Assembly: GCA_934203205.1 (NCBI GenBank)
Contig: CAKPYV010000024.1
Location: forward strand, 1 to 33,611
Source: an uncultured Anaerovibrio sp.
Lineage (GTDB): Bacteria; Bacillota; Negativicutes; Selenomonadales; Selenomonadaceae
Length of the DNA stretch: 33,611 nucleotides
Reading direction: 5' to 3'
Shown: positions 15,490 through 24,891 of the stretch, in pieces
How the letters are laid out: the number at the start of each line of letters is the position of its first letter
Numbering within the stretch: the stretch's first letter is position 1
Made by a program: the position numbers and the translations under genes
The notes under the pieces: model-generated
Databases searched by the model: none
The model's input: the letters and a program-made list of their open reading frames with translations, nothing else
What the model was told of the DNA's origin: nothing

Positions 15490-16242
15490 TTAAGTTAGGC
15501 CTCCATCAACGCTCCATAAAGCACCATTAACAAAGGAAGCCTTGCTGCCAGCCAAAAAATAAACAATCTCTGCCACCTCATCCACGGTGGCAATTCTGCC
15601 TAGAGGATAAACGGAAGCCATTTCCTGCAAAGCCGCCTGCCTATCCGGATATTGCTTGAGCTGAGCCTCTGTCAGTGGTGTCAGCACATCTCCCGGACAC
15701 ACCGCATTGATTCGTATGCCATAGGGACCCAGCTCCAAAGCCATAGCCTTGGTAAACATATTGACACCTCCCTTGGAGGCACAATAGCTGCTGCAAAGCA
15801 TATTGCCATGCAGTCCCGCATCAGAGGAGATATTAACAATGTTGCCTGACCCTTGCTTTTTCATCTGCAGCACAGCATACTTTGTCATAAAGACAGTTCC
15901 TTTGAGGTTTATGCCTAGCATAACATCAAAGTCCTCCTCAGTAACATCCTCCAAAGCCTTTTCAAAATACCTGCCTGCGGAATTAATCAGCACATCCAAA
16001 GAACCGCCCCATTGCACCGTCTGAGCCACAGCTTTGTCACAATCCTCCGTCTTGGAAACATCCCCCTGTATATAAAGTATTTTGACCTGGGGATAGGCCT
16101 GCTGCAGTGACTCTGCCACCTGCTGGCCCTTGATTGCATCCCGGCCCAAAATTGCCACCTGATAGCCTCCTGCGGCAAAAAGCTCTGCTGACCTTTTGCC
16201 AATTCCAGATGTACCTCCGCTAATTAACACTACCTGTCCCAT
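15490..16242 (-). CDS. Short-chain dehydrogenase/reductase (SDR), substrate unknown
   Basis: A classical SDR of 250 residues: the cofactor glycine motif SGGTSGIG near the N-terminus, the NSAG strand, NISSDAG (catalytic Ser) and YCASKGG (catalytic Tyr and Lys), and a C-terminal SVDGG. The residues point to an NAD(P)H-dependent oxidoreductase, but FabG-like, sugar- or other alcohol-directed members are indistinguishable here. I chose ATG 16242, which has GGAGG five bases upstream and gives the typical SDR N-terminus; ATG 16254 is an alternative that adds four residues. It lies between uvrC and the glycosyltransferase promoter, with no functional link evident. Confidence 0.85.
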   Translation of the reverse strand: MGQVVLISGGTSGIGKRSAELFAAGGYQVAILGRDAIKGQQVAESLQQAYPQVKILYIQGDVSKTEDCDKAVAQTVQWGGSLDVLINSAGRYFEKALEDVTEEDFDVMLGINLKGTVFMTKYAVLQMKKQGSGNIVNISSDAGLHGNMLCSSYCASKGGVNMFTKAMALELGPYGIRINAVCPGDVLTPLTEAQLKQYPDRQAALQEMASVYPLGRIATVDEVAEIVYFLAGSKASFVNGALWSVDGGLT

Positions 16243-16313
16243 ATAGGCCTCCATAAATCCTTTAATTTATCCAATTTAGTCTACAGCTATTTCTGCAACC
16301 TAGTCAATTTCTT

Positions 16314-17786
16314 TTAACGCAAATTCCTTTGCGCCAAAAAGAAATTATATACAGCCTCTGCTGCCGGACGATTCATACCATCCAAGCCTGCCATTTCCTC
16401 CACAGAGGCTTCCTTGATTTTTTCCAGCTCTCCATAGTGTTCATAGAGAAGCTGCCTTCTTTTTGGTCCAATTCCCTCAATATGGTCTAGTACCGACACC
16501 ATATTGCGCTTGCCTCGCAACCTGCGATGGTAGGTAATGGCAAATCTATGAGCCTCATCTCTTATCCGCTGTATTAGGAAAAGAGCCTGACTATCCCTGG
16601 GAAGAATCACCGGCTCTGATTCTCCCTCCCGAAAGACTTCCTCTTCCCTTTTGGCCAAGCCTACCACAGGCACCAAAAGATGCCCTGCTCCCCGAATAAT
16701 CTCCAGAGCAGAGCTTAGCTGTCCTTTGCCGCCATCAATAACAATCAAATCAGGCATTTCTGCATCAGGGGCACCATAACGCCTGGTGGTAACCTCCCGC
16801 ATGGATTTGAAATCATCAGGCTTACCCTCAGCACTGCGAATTTTGAAACGGCGGTAATCGGATTTTTTGGCTACGCCCCCTTCAAAAACCACCATAGAGG
16901 CCACAGTTTCTGAGCCTTGCATATGGGATATATCAAAGCACTCCATGCGATAGGGAGCCTTCTTCAAGCCAAGATAGTGGCCCAGCTCCTCCACTGCCCC
17001 TGTAGTCTGGTCATAAACCCGCTGTAGGCGGTTCACACCTTCTTCTCTTTCACGGCGAATAATCCCCTGCTGCATCTTGGCCAGTTTTTGGACAGCCTGC
17101 AACTGATCCCGCAGGCGGGCAGCCTGCTCAAATTTCAGTGCCTCCGCCGCTTCCTCCATTTGCTGCTTCAAATCCGTTTCAACCTGTCTGGTTTTTCCCT
17201 CCAGAAACAGGCAGACCTTGCCGATCATAGCTCTGTATTCCTCTGTGTCCACCTGACCAATGCAGGGCGCCAGACAGCCCTTGATATGGTACTCCAAGCA
17301 GGACTGCCCCTCCTTCAAATGCCGACAGATACGAAAATGAAACATCTTCTTCAAAAGCCGCAAGCATCTATGCAAGGCCGTGGCATCTGTATAAGGCCCA
17401 AAATACCTGGCTCCATCCTCCAACACCTTGCGGGTAATAAAAACCCGAGGATATTGCTCCTGTACCGTAACCTTCAAATAGGGGTACATCTTATCGTCTT
17501 TGAGACTGATATTGTATTTGGGACGATATTTCTTGATAAGGTTGCACTCCAAAATCAGAGCCTCTACCTCAGAGCCCGTAATGATGATCTCAAAATCCTC
17601 AATCCGCTCCACCATTGCCCTAACCTTGGGAGCATGCTGGTGATTGTTCTGAAAATACTGCCGTACCCGATTTTTGAGAATAACAGCCTTGCCAACATAA
17701 ATAATAACGCCAGCCTTGTCCTTCATCAAATAGACTCCCGGCCGCTCCGGCAGAAGCTGTAATTTTTCCGCAATAACCTCATTCAT
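16314..17786 (-). CDS. uvrC: UvrC-like excinuclease subunit lacking an internal segment
   Basis: UvrC makes both incisions in nucleotide excision repair with UvrA/UvrB. This protein has 490 residues against about 590-620 in the family. Present are the GIY-YIG nuclease (about 12-95, Tyr30, Arg40, Glu77), the Cys cluster (154, 163, 171, 175), the UvrB-binding UVR motif (about 205-238), the RNase-H-like endonuclease with Asp285 (DISH), Asp351 (DGGKGQ) and His413 (RDEAH), and a C-terminal helix-hairpin-helix pair (about 433-485). The missing part, about 115 residues between UVR motif and DISH, is normally a conserved strand-rich region. The reading frame is unbroken across the junction near residue 240. 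ATG has AGGAAG five bases upstream. It may be a natural compact variant, a defective allele or an assembly deletion. Confidence 0.88.
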   Translation of the reverse strand: MNEVIAEKLQLLPERPGVYLMKDKAGVIIYVGKAVILKNRVRQYFQNNHQHAPKVRAMVERIEDFEIIITGSEVEALILECNLIKKYRPKYNISLKDDKMYPYLKVTVQEQYPRVFITRKVLEDGARYFGPYTDATALHRCLRLLKKMFHFRICRHLKEGQSCLEYHIKGCLAPCIGQVDTEEYRAMIGKVCLFLEGKTRQVETDLKQQMEEAAEALKFEQAARLRDQLQAVQKLAKMQQGIIRREREEGVNRLQRVYDQTTGAVEELGHYLGLKKAPYRMECFDISHMQGSETVASMVVFEGGVAKKSDYRRFKIRSAEGKPDDFKSMREVTTRRYGAPDAEMPDLIVIDGGKGQLSSALEIIRGAGHLLVPVVGLAKREEEVFREGESEPVILPRDSQALFLIQRIRDEAHRFAITYHRRLRGKRNMVSVLDHIEGIGPKRRQLLYEHYGELEKIKEASVEEMAGLDGMNRPAAEAVYNFFLAQRNLR

Positions 17787-17824
17787 AATATCTTCCTGTT
17801 CTAAACCTTTAATATTTTTCGACT

Positions 17825-17866
17825 TCTAAAAAACCACCAGGCAGAAATTATCCTGTCTGGTGGTTT
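17825..17866 (-). terminator. Terminator of the pyrimidine operon
   Basis: Fourteen-base arms (17831-17844 and 17853-17866) with one G-U pair, built on AACCACCAG and its complement, followed on the minus strand by TTTTTTAG. It lies 36 bases past the pyrE stop. Confidence 0.85.
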
Positions 17867-17901
17867 TATACATTTAAGTGTTCAAAAGCAGAGCTTTAGT
17901 T

Positions 17902-18489
17902 TTATTTTCCTGTTCTGCCTCTTTTGGTCATAGGAATGCCAGCTTTGCACAGTGGGCATTCTTCTGGCTTGTAGGTCTGTACATCCATATGGAGCAATGC
18001 AGTGCTTGGTACATCCCCGAAGGTTGCCTTGCCGCCGCTGCGGTCTACCAGCATGCTAACAGCTACAGGAATACCGCCATGCTCCTTGACAACATCAATT
18101 ACCTCACGAATGGAGCCGCCAGTGGTAACAATATCCTCTACAATCAGGACACGCTCACCCTCATGGAGAGTGAAACCACGACGAAAAGTCATCTTGCCGT
18201 TTTCTCTCTCAGTGAAGATAGCACGAGTACCCAGAGCCTTACCAGTCTCATGAGCCAGCAGAATACCGCCGGTTACAGGGCCTACTACAGTCTCAATATT
18301 AGCATCCTTGAACTTCTCAGCCATTGCACGGCACAGCTTCTCAGTATATACAGGCTTCTGCAATACATTGAACTTCTCTACATAACGTGGGCTGTGCAAA
18401 CCAGAGGTCAGCAGAAAATGCCCCTCCATAATAGCGCTGGTTTCAATCAGCAGATCCTCAACCTCTTTTTCTGTCATAGCGTCACTCAT
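17902..18489 (-). CDS. pyrE: Orotate phosphoribosyltransferase
   Basis: It converts orotate and PRPP to orotidine monophosphate. The 195-residue protein carries the type I PRTase PRPP loop LIVEDIVTTGGS (115-126), the FTEREN segment, and a C-terminal CPLCKAG Cys pair found in a subset of bacterial PyrE proteins. It is the last gene of the pyr operon; its ATG overlaps the pyrF stop as ATGA, and GGAGAG is correctly placed upstream. A strong terminator follows. Confidence 0.95.
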   Translation of the reverse strand: MSDAMTEKEVEDLLIETSAIMEGHFLLTSGLHSPRYVEKFNVLQKPVYTEKLCRAMAEKFKDANIETVVGPVTGGILLAHETGKALGTRAIFTERENGKMTFRRGFTLHEGERVLIVEDIVTTGGSIREVIDVVKEHGGIPVAVSMLVDRSGGKATFGDVPSTALLHMDVQTYKPEECPLCKAGIPMTKRGRTGK

Positions 18490-19202
18490 TTTACACTCTC
18501 CATTTCCTTCAAAATCATCTCCGCTGCTGCCCTTGGATTCTCAGCTGCCCTAATCGGACGGCCAATAACCAGATGGCTGGCACCATTGCTCAATGCCGCT
18601 GCTGGAGTAGCAATACGACTCTGATCATCCACACTAGCTCCTGCTGGACGTACACCAGGCGTAATAATCAGGAATTCTGGACCACAAGCCTCTCGAATAG
18701 CCGCCGCCTCCTGAGGAGAAGCCACCACACCATCCATACCAGCAGATTTAGCCAGCTTGGCCAAACGAACTACCTGCTCACGGATAGTACACTGCATGCC
18801 CAAGCCCTGCCAATCAGCTTCATTAATGCTAGTAAGAATGGTTACAGCAATCAGCTTAGGACATGGCACTCCCTTTTCCTCGGCCAATGCGTGCAGCTTG
18901 TCTACAGCAGTTTTCATCATGGTATAACCGCCAGAAGCATGTACATTCAACATATCTGCTCCCTGGAACATCAAAGAACACAAGCCCTCTGCCACAGTAT
19001 TCGGAATATCATGAAGCTTCAAATCCAAAAATACCTTCTTATTCTGCTTCTTCAGAAAAGGCACCACATCATGACCTGCACTATAGAACAGCTCCATGCC
19101 AACCTTGTAGAAGCTAACACTATCGCCCAAACTATCCACAAGCGCAGTAACATCATCTATATTGTGAAAGTCCAACGCAACAATCAAACGATCATCAGCC
19201 AT
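18486..19202 (-). CDS. pyrF: Orotidine 5'-phosphate decarboxylase
   Basis: It decarboxylates OMP to UMP, the last step of the pathway. The 238-residue protein has the Lys/Asp catalytic array FLDLKLHDIPNTV (Asp60, Lys62, Asp65) and the closing phosphate-binding TPGVRP and GRPIRAAENP segments of the short bacterial PyrF group. I start it at ATG 19202, five bases after GGAGG; an upstream GTG-frame extension to 19247 overlaps an intercistronic hairpin. It overlaps pyrE by four bases. Directly upstream is carB, where many Firmicutes carry pyrK and pyrD. Confidence 0.95.
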   Translation of the reverse strand: MADDRLIVALDFHNIDDVTALVDSLGDSVSFYKVGMELFYSAGHDVVPFLKKQNKKVFLDLKLHDIPNTVAEGLCSLMFQGADMLNVHASGGYTMMKTAVDKLHALAEEKGVPCPKLIAVTILTSINEADWQGLGMQCTIREQVVRLAKLAKSAGMDGVVASPQEAAAIREACGPEFLIITPGVRPAGASVDDQSRIATPAAALSNGASHLVIGRPIRAAENPRAAAEMILKEMESVK

Positions 19203-19219
19203 TTTAACCTCCATATTTT

Positions 19220-19254
19220 GCAGGGGCCCTGCCCTTACTTTGACCAAAGCCCCT
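19220..19254 (-). promoter_or_regulatory. Intercistronic hairpin between carB and pyrF
   Basis: AGGGGC (19222-19227) pairs with GCCCCT (19249-19254), a nested CTTT/AAAG stem lies inside, and an alternative palindrome GCAGGGGCCCTGC occupies 19220-19232. No T-tract follows, so it is more likely an mRNA-stability structure or a deletion scar than a terminator. Confidence 0.4.
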
Positions 19255-19272
19255 ACATCATCTTTTTATTTT

Positions 19273-22200
19273 TTAAGCCAGCTCGTCGCCACCGCCTACA
19301 TAATCCTGAATAGCCAGGCTGTAGACCAAACGACGCTCCCGCATAAAGGACAGAACTCTCAAAACCTCCCAGGCAGTATCCAGAGAAGTGAGACAAGGAA
19401 TGGCATGCTCAACAGTAGCACGACGAATCTTGAAACCATCGTTAGCAACATTCTTACCCTGATTCTGAGTCATGGTATTAATAACCATATGAATGGAGCC
19501 CTTCTTAATCATCTGGATAATATCTGCACTGCGCTCATGCATCTTGCCAACAACCTCGGCATCAATGCCCATTTCCTGAATAGCCTTGGCACTACCGGAA
19601 GTAGCTACCAGCTTAAAGCCCAGCTCAGAGAAAGCCTTGGCCAGCTGCTTCATCTCTTCCTTGTCCTTGTTGGCCACAGTAAAGAGGATACAGCCATTGA
19701 GCGGAATGTTCATACCTGCACCAGTAATAGCCTTGTAAAGGGCACGAGCATAGTGATAATCAATACCCATTACCTCACCGGTGGACTTCATCTCAGGCCC
19801 AAGGGAAATATCTACATCAGCCATCTTGTTAAAGGAGAATACTGGTGCCTTTACAGCCACATAAGGCTTTGGTGGTACCAAGCCGGAATGGAAGCCCAGC
19901 TCCTTCAGAGATGCGCCAAGAGCAACCTGGGTTGCCACATCCACCATCTGTACATCAGTAACCTTGCTCAGGAATGGTACAGTTCTGGAGGAACGTGGAT
20001 TTACCTCGATAACATAAACTTCATCATTTACTACAACGTACTGAATGTTCATCAAACCCTTAACATGCAGGCCTACAGCCAGACGCTTGGTATAGTCAAT
20101 GATGGTATAAATAACCTTGGAGGACAAGGTCTGTGGTGGATATACAGCAATAGAGTCACCAGAATGTACGCCAGCTCTCTCTACATGCTCCATAATACCA
20201 GGAATAACCACATCAATGCCATCGGAGATAGCATCTACCTCTACCTCAGTACCCTGCATATAGCGGTCTACCAAAACAGGATGATCTGGAGTTACCTGTA
20301 CAGCTCTGCCCATGTAATCTCTCAGCTCGTCCTCATTGTAAACGATTTCCATAGCACGGCCGCCCAGTACATAGGAAGGACGCACCATAACAGGATAGCC
20401 AATATCTGCTGCGCCGGAGATAGCCTCCTCTTGGCTGGTAACAGAAATTCCTTTTGGACGAGGAATATGAGCCTGAGTCAATACCTCATCAAAACGCTCT
20501 CTATCCTCTGCCCGGTCAATATCATCTACAGAAGTACCAAATACCTTGACACCAGCCTTGGAAAGAGCTCCGGCCAAATTGATGGCAGTCTGGCCACCAA
20601 ACTGAACGATAACACCCTCTGGCTTTTCCTTGTCGATAATGTTCAGTACATCCTCAGCAGTCAAAGGCTCAAAGTACAGTCTATCAGAAATATCAAAATC
20701 TGTGGATACGGTTTCTGGGTTGTTGTTGACAATAATCGCCTCAATACCCATATCCCGCAGTGCCCATACGGAATGAACAGAGCAATAGTCAAACTCTACA
20801 CCCTGACCGATACGGATAGGACCAGAGCCAAGAACCATTACCTTGCGGCGCTTGCTGGAGGTATCCACCTCATCTTCCTGAGCATGGAAGGTAGAGTAAT
20901 AATATGGCGTAGCCGCCTCAAACTCAGCAGCACAGGTATCTACCATCTTGTAGCATGGCAGAATATTCATGGTCTTGCGAAGGGTACGGATTTCATCTGG
21001 AGTCTTGCCAGCCACCTCAGCGATGGAACGATCTGCCAAACCAGCATCCTTGGCCTTCAGCATCAGTCTTGGAGTAATAACCCCTTCCTTCAGCTCATTC
21101 TCCACATCGGTAATATGCTTAATCTTCCGCAGGAACCACTTGTCAATCTTGGTGATATTGTGAATCTCATCCACAGTGCAGATATCGCGGCGGAGAGCCT
21201 CAGCTACTACGAAGATACGCTCATCATTGCAACGGGACAGATGCTTGATAACCTTATCGTCATTCCAACCATCCATCTTGTCCATATGGAGACGATGTAC
21301 GCCGATTTCCAGAGAACGAACAGCCTTCAGAATAGCTCCCTCGAAATTTCTGTCAATGGACATAACCTCACCAGTAGCCTTCATCTGAGTGCCCAAGGTC
21401 TTGTCGGCATAAACGAATTTATCAAATGGCCATCTTGGGAACTTAACTACACAGTAGTCCAAAGCAGGCTCGAAGCAAGCCTTGGTTTTCTGAGTAACCG
21501 CATTGGTAATCTCGTCCAAGCTATAGCCAATGGCAATCTTGGCAGAAACCTTGGCAATAGGATAACCGGTAGCCTTGGAAGCCAAAGCAGAGGAACGGCT
21601 TACACGAGGATTTACCTCAATAACGTAATACTGGTTGCTATTAGGATCTAAGGCATACTGAGCATTACAGCCACCCTCGATACCCAGCTCACGAATAATG
21701 CGGATGGAAGCACTACGCAGCATCTGATATTCGTGGTCAGTCAAGGTCTGAGATGGAGCTACTACAATGGAGTCACCAGTATGAACGCCTACAGGATCAA
21801 AATTCTCCATGTTGCAGACAGTAATACAGTTGTCATTACCATCACGCATTACTTCATACTCGATTTCCTTCCAGCCAGCTACACTGCGCTCAATGAGAAC
21901 CTGACCAATCATGGAATACTTCAAGCCCTTGATAACAATATCAATCAGCTCGTCCTCGCTTTCGGCAATACCGCCGCCAGTACCACCCATAGTATAAGCA
22001 GGACGTACAATCAATGGATAGCCGATTTCATGGGCAAAAGCCACAGCAGAAGCCACATCCTCTACAATGGTAGACTCAGGAATAGGCTCACCCAGCTTGT
22101 TCATGGTTTCTTTGAACAGCTCTCTATCCTCTGCCCGCTCAATAGCCTCCAGAGAAGTACCCAAAAGCTCAACATCATATTTCTCCAAAATGCCCTGCTC

Positions 22201-22509
22201 AGACAGCTTAACAGCTAGATTCAAACCAGCCTGACCGCCCAAGGTAGCCAGCAGGCCATCAGGACGTTCCTTGCTGATAATCTCCTCCAAAAACTCCACA
22301 GTCAGAGGCTCAATATATACACGATCCGCCATATGAGTATCAGTCATAATGGTAGCAGGATTGCTATTTACCAATACAACCTCCAGGCCTTCCTCCTTGA
22401 GGGCACGGCAAGCCTGAGAACCTGCATAGTCAAACTCTGCTGCCTGACCGATAATAATAGGGCCGGAGCCAATAACTAAAACCTTTTTGATATTTTCCTT
22501 CTTTGGCAC
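19273..22509 (-). CDS. carB: Carbamoyl-phosphate synthase large subunit
   Basis: It makes carbamoyl phosphate from bicarbonate, two ATP and ammonia delivered by CarA. The 1078 residues show two homologous ATP-grasp halves, each with a GSGPI(I/R)IGQ N-terminus (about 13-21 and 567-575), a YP(L/V)(I/M)VRP(A/S)Y(T/V)(M/L)GG phosphate loop, and EVNPRxSR metal ligands, followed by the C-terminal MGS-like allosteric domain (from about 940). Full length. The GTG start has GGGGGAG six bases upstream, and only three bases separate it from the carA stop. No pyrimidine-specific paralogue is seen, so whether this also serves arginine synthesis is unknown. Confidence 0.97.
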   Translation of the reverse strand: MPKKENIKKVLVIGSGPIIIGQAAEFDYAGSQACRALKEEGLEVVLVNSNPATIMTDTHMADRVYIEPLTVEFLEEIISKERPDGLLATLGGQAGLNLAVKLSEQGILEKYDVELLGTSLEAIERAEDRELFKETMNKLGEPIPESTIVEDVASAVAFAHEIGYPLIVRPAYTMGGTGGGIAESEDELIDIVIKGLKYSMIGQVLIERSVAGWKEIEYEVMRDGNDNCITVCNMENFDPVGVHTGDSIVVAPSQTLTDHEYQMLRSASIRIIRELGIEGGCNAQYALDPNSNQYYVIEVNPRVSRSSALASKATGYPIAKVSAKIAIGYSLDEITNAVTQKTKACFEPALDYCVVKFPRWPFDKFVYADKTLGTQMKATGEVMSIDRNFEGAILKAVRSLEIGVHRLHMDKMDGWNDDKVIKHLSRCNDERIFVVAEALRRDICTVDEIHNITKIDKWFLRKIKHITDVENELKEGVITPRLMLKAKDAGLADRSIAEVAGKTPDEIRTLRKTMNILPCYKMVDTCAAEFEAATPYYYSTFHAQEDEVDTSSKRRKVMVLGSGPIRIGQGVEFDYCSVHSVWALRDMGIEAIIVNNNPETVSTDFDISDRLYFEPLTAEDVLNIIDKEKPEGVIVQFGGQTAINLAGALSKAGVKVFGTSVDDIDRAEDRERFDEVLTQAHIPRPKGISVTSQEEAISGAADIGYPVMVRPSYVLGGRAMEIVYNEDELRDYMGRAVQVTPDHPVLVDRYMQGTEVEVDAISDGIDVVIPGIMEHVERAGVHSGDSIAVYPPQTLSSKVIYTIIDYTKRLAVGLHVKGLMNIQYVVVNDEVYVIEVNPRSSRTVPFLSKVTDVQMVDVATQVALGASLKELGFHSGLVPPKPYVAVKAPVFSFNKMADVDISLGPEMKSTGEVMGIDYHYARALYKAITGAGMNIPLNGCILFTVANKDKEEMKQLAKAFSELGFKLVATSGSAKAIQEMGIDAEVVGKMHERSADIIQMIKKGSIHMVINTMTQNQGKNVANDGFKIRRATVEHAIPCLTSLDTAWEVLRVLSFMRERRLVYSLAIQDYVGGGDELA

Positions 22510-22512
22510 TGA

Positions 22513-23586
22513 TTACTCCCCCTTCTTGCTGCCTGTAAGCATGGTCCAGAACTGATCAAACAAATACATATTGTCATCAGGTCCAGGAGATGCCTCAGGA
22601 TGATACTGCACACAGAACAGAGGCAGAGTCTTATGACGCAGGCCCTCTACAGTGCCATCATTAACATTGATATGAGTAACCTCCAATGGCAGATCCTTCA
22701 GGGATTCCTCATCTACAGCATAGCCATGATTCTGGGAAGAAATATGTACTCTGCCATTCAGCAGATTCTTAACAGGCTGATTGGAACCGCGATGACCGAA
22801 TTTCAGCTTGTAGGTATTGGCACCCAGAGCCAAAGAAATCAGCTGATGACCAAGGCAGATACCAAACATTGGCTTCTTGCCAATCAGCTTCTTTACCTCA
22901 GCAATAACCTCTGGTACATCCTTTGGATCGCCAGGGCCATTAGACAGGAAGATTCCGTCTGGATTCATAGCCAGAACCTCCTCAGCAGAGGTATGGGCAG
23001 GTACTATAGTAAGATTACAGCCAAGATTGTGCAGGGAATTCAGGATATTCTGCTTGATGCCAAAATCCATAACCACTACATCAGGGCCATCATTTTCCAT
23101 CTTATATACCTCAGGGGTAGTAACCTCCTGAACAACTTCCTTCTTGATAGGCACAGCAAAGAGCTCATCAATTTCAGTCTTGGTAGCATCCTCTGGTACA
23201 ATAATACCCTTCATGCAGCCTACGGAACGAATCCGACGGGTTACAGCACGAGTATCCACATTGTACAGACAAGGTACACCCTGACGAGTCAGGAAATCAG
23301 CCAGCTCGCTCTGCAGCTGCCAGTTGCTGCCCTCATCACACAGCTCTCCAATAACAAAGCCGTTGACAAAGGAGCGACGGGACTGCATGAACTTCTCAGC
23401 CACGCCATAGTTACCAATCAGTGGAAAGGTCAAAGTAACAATCTGACGGCAGTAGGAAGGATCTGTCAAAATCTCCTGATAGCCAGTCATACCAGTATTG
23501 AAAACTACCTCGCCAGTAGCCTTGATATTATTTAACAAAGTGCCAGTAAAAACACTTCCATCTTCTAAAATAAGCTTGCCTTTCAA
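22513..23586 (-). CDS. carA: Carbamoyl-phosphate synthase small subunit (glutaminase)
   Basis: It releases ammonia from glutamine for CarB. The 357-residue protein has the CPSase small-subunit N-terminal domain (about 1-135, with GEVVFNTGMTGYQE) and a class I glutamine amidotransferase domain with nucleophile Cys244 (FGICLGHQ) and catalytic His329 and Glu331 (QYHPEASPGP). The start is TTG 23586 behind GGAGG; no usable ATG is near. It lies 15 bases after pyrC and three before carB. Confidence 0.96.
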   Translation of the reverse strand: MKGKLILEDGSVFTGTLLNNIKATGEVVFNTGMTGYQEILTDPSYCRQIVTLTFPLIGNYGVAEKFMQSRRSFVNGFVIGELCDEGSNWQLQSELADFLTRQGVPCLYNVDTRAVTRRIRSVGCMKGIIVPEDATKTEIDELFAVPIKKEVVQEVTTPEVYKMENDGPDVVVMDFGIKQNILNSLHNLGCNLTIVPAHTSAEEVLAMNPDGIFLSNGPGDPKDVPEVIAEVKKLIGKKPMFGICLGHQLISLALGANTYKLKFGHRGSNQPVKNLLNGRVHISSQNHGYAVDEESLKDLPLEVTHINVNDGTVEGLRHKTLPLFCVQYHPEASPGPDDNMYLFDQFWTMLTGSKKGE

Positions 23587-23601
23587 AATTACACCTCCGA
23601 A

Positions 23602-24891
23602 TTATGCCAGAATCTCTCCATCCTTCATAACCATTTTGCCATCAACAAAGGTCATAACAGGACGGCCCTTCAGCTTGCGGCCCACAAATGGAGAATGGGA
23701 GCCCTTGGTATAGAACTTCTTGGCATCCACAGTCCACTCCAGCTCAGGATCTATAACGGTAATATCTGCTGGCATACCCTCTGCCAGGCTGCCTGCCTCA
23801 ATGCCAAAGATTCTGGCAGGAGCAGCAGTCATGCGCTCAATCATGGTAGCCACATCCAGCTTGCCAGTGTGAACCAAATCAGTCATCATAACGCCAACGG
23901 CAGTTTCCAGACCTGGGAAGCCGCTAGGAGCATACATATACTCTCTATCCTTTTCCTCCTGAGCATGAGGGGAATGATCAGTAACGATACAGTCAATAGT
24001 GCCATCCTTCAGGCCCTCCAGCACTGCGTCTACATCCTTCTGCTCTCTCAAAGGAGGATTAATCTTAGTGGAGCTATCGAAAAGCTCTACGCAATCATCA
24101 GTCATGGTCATATGCTGTGGGGTAGCCTCAGCAGTTACCTTAACACCTCTTGCCTTGGCCTGACGCACAATATCCACAGCCCGGGCAGAGCTGATGTGAG
24201 CTACATGAACCTTGGCATCAGCATACTCTGCCAGCATAATATCTCTTGCTACAGCAATATCCTCTGCCACAGTAGGACGGCCCTTCATGCCCAGCATGGC
24301 AGAACGATGACTTTCGTTCATTACGCCTTCCTCAACCAGAGAAGGCTCCTCATCGTGGTTAATAATAACCTTATCGAAGGTGCGGAGATAATCATAGCAG
24401 TTCAACAGAACCTTGGCAGATTTGGTAAAGTGACCATCATCGGAGAAAGCAATGGCTCCAGCCTCTGTCATATCTCCTACCTCAGCCATTTCCTCACCCT
24501 TCTGACCCTTGGTTACGGCACCAATAATCTCAATATGTACTACAGCATCCTCTTCAGCCCGCTTCTGCATAGCCTTAACCAGAGCTGCTGTATCAATAAC
24601 AGGATTGGTATTTGGCATGGTAGCTACTCTGGTATATCCGCCAGCAGCTGCTGCCTTGGAGCCGGAAGCAAAATCCTCCTTGGCCTCCTGACCTGGTTCT
24701 CTCAGATGAACATGCATGTCAATCAGTCCTGGAGAAACAATTTTGCCTGCAGCCTCCACAACCTGAGCACCCTCAGCCTGTAGATTTTCACCTACAGCAG
24801 CGATTTTGCCATCCTCTACCAGAACATCTGCAATCTTGTCTATAGCATTGGCTGGATCTATAACCCGGCCACCTTTAATCAATGTTTTCAT
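23602..24891 (-). CDS. pyrC: Dihydroorotase
   Basis: It cyclises carbamoyl aspartate to dihydroorotate. The 429-residue protein is a type I amidohydrolase dihydroorotase: metal His60 and His62 in DMHVHLREPG, FSDDGHF, VAHISSA, and the final metal Asp in TDHSPHA. Length and motifs match the monofunctional Gram-positive enzyme. Its ATG overlaps the pyrB stop as ATGA, so the two are translationally coupled, as in other Firmicute operons. Confidence 0.96.
   Translation of the reverse strand: MKTLIKGGRVIDPANAIDKIADVLVEDGKIAAVGENLQAEGAQVVEAAGKIVSPGLIDMHVHLREPGQEAKEDFASGSKAAAAGGYTRVATMPNTNPVIDTAALVKAMQKRAEEDAVVHIEIIGAVTKGQKGEEMAEVGDMTEAGAIAFSDDGHFTKSAKVLLNCYDYLRTFDKVIINHDEEPSLVEEGVMNESHRSAMLGMKGRPTVAEDIAVARDIMLAEYADAKVHVAHISSARAVDIVRQAKARGVKVTAEATPQHMTMTDDCVELFDSSTKINPPLREQKDVDAVLEGLKDGTIDCIVTDHSPHAQEEKDREYMYAPSGFPGLETAVGVMMTDLVHTGKLDVATMIERMTAAPARIFGIEAGSLAEGMPADITVIDPELEWTVDAKKFYTKGSHSPFVGRKLKGRPVMTFVDGKMVMKDGEILA

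Noticed and set aside
16261..16313. Promoter upstream of the SDR gene (TTGACT with an 18-base spacer)
   Set aside because: The -10 candidate TAGACT is poor, so I could not support a call.
16970..17130. Frameshift explanation for the short uvrC
   Set aside because: Sequence on both sides of the junction is in the same frame with no stop codon, so the loss is an in-frame deletion, not a frameshift.
19203..19247. Upstream start of pyrF
   Set aside because: The 15 extra codons cover a hairpin and the GGAGG site; the ATG at 19202 gives the family's normal N-terminus.
19240..21651. 803-codon open frame on the plus strand
   Set aside because: It lies fully antisense to carB, whose protein is unmistakable. 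The plus-strand translation has no recognisable domain and reflects codon bias of carB.
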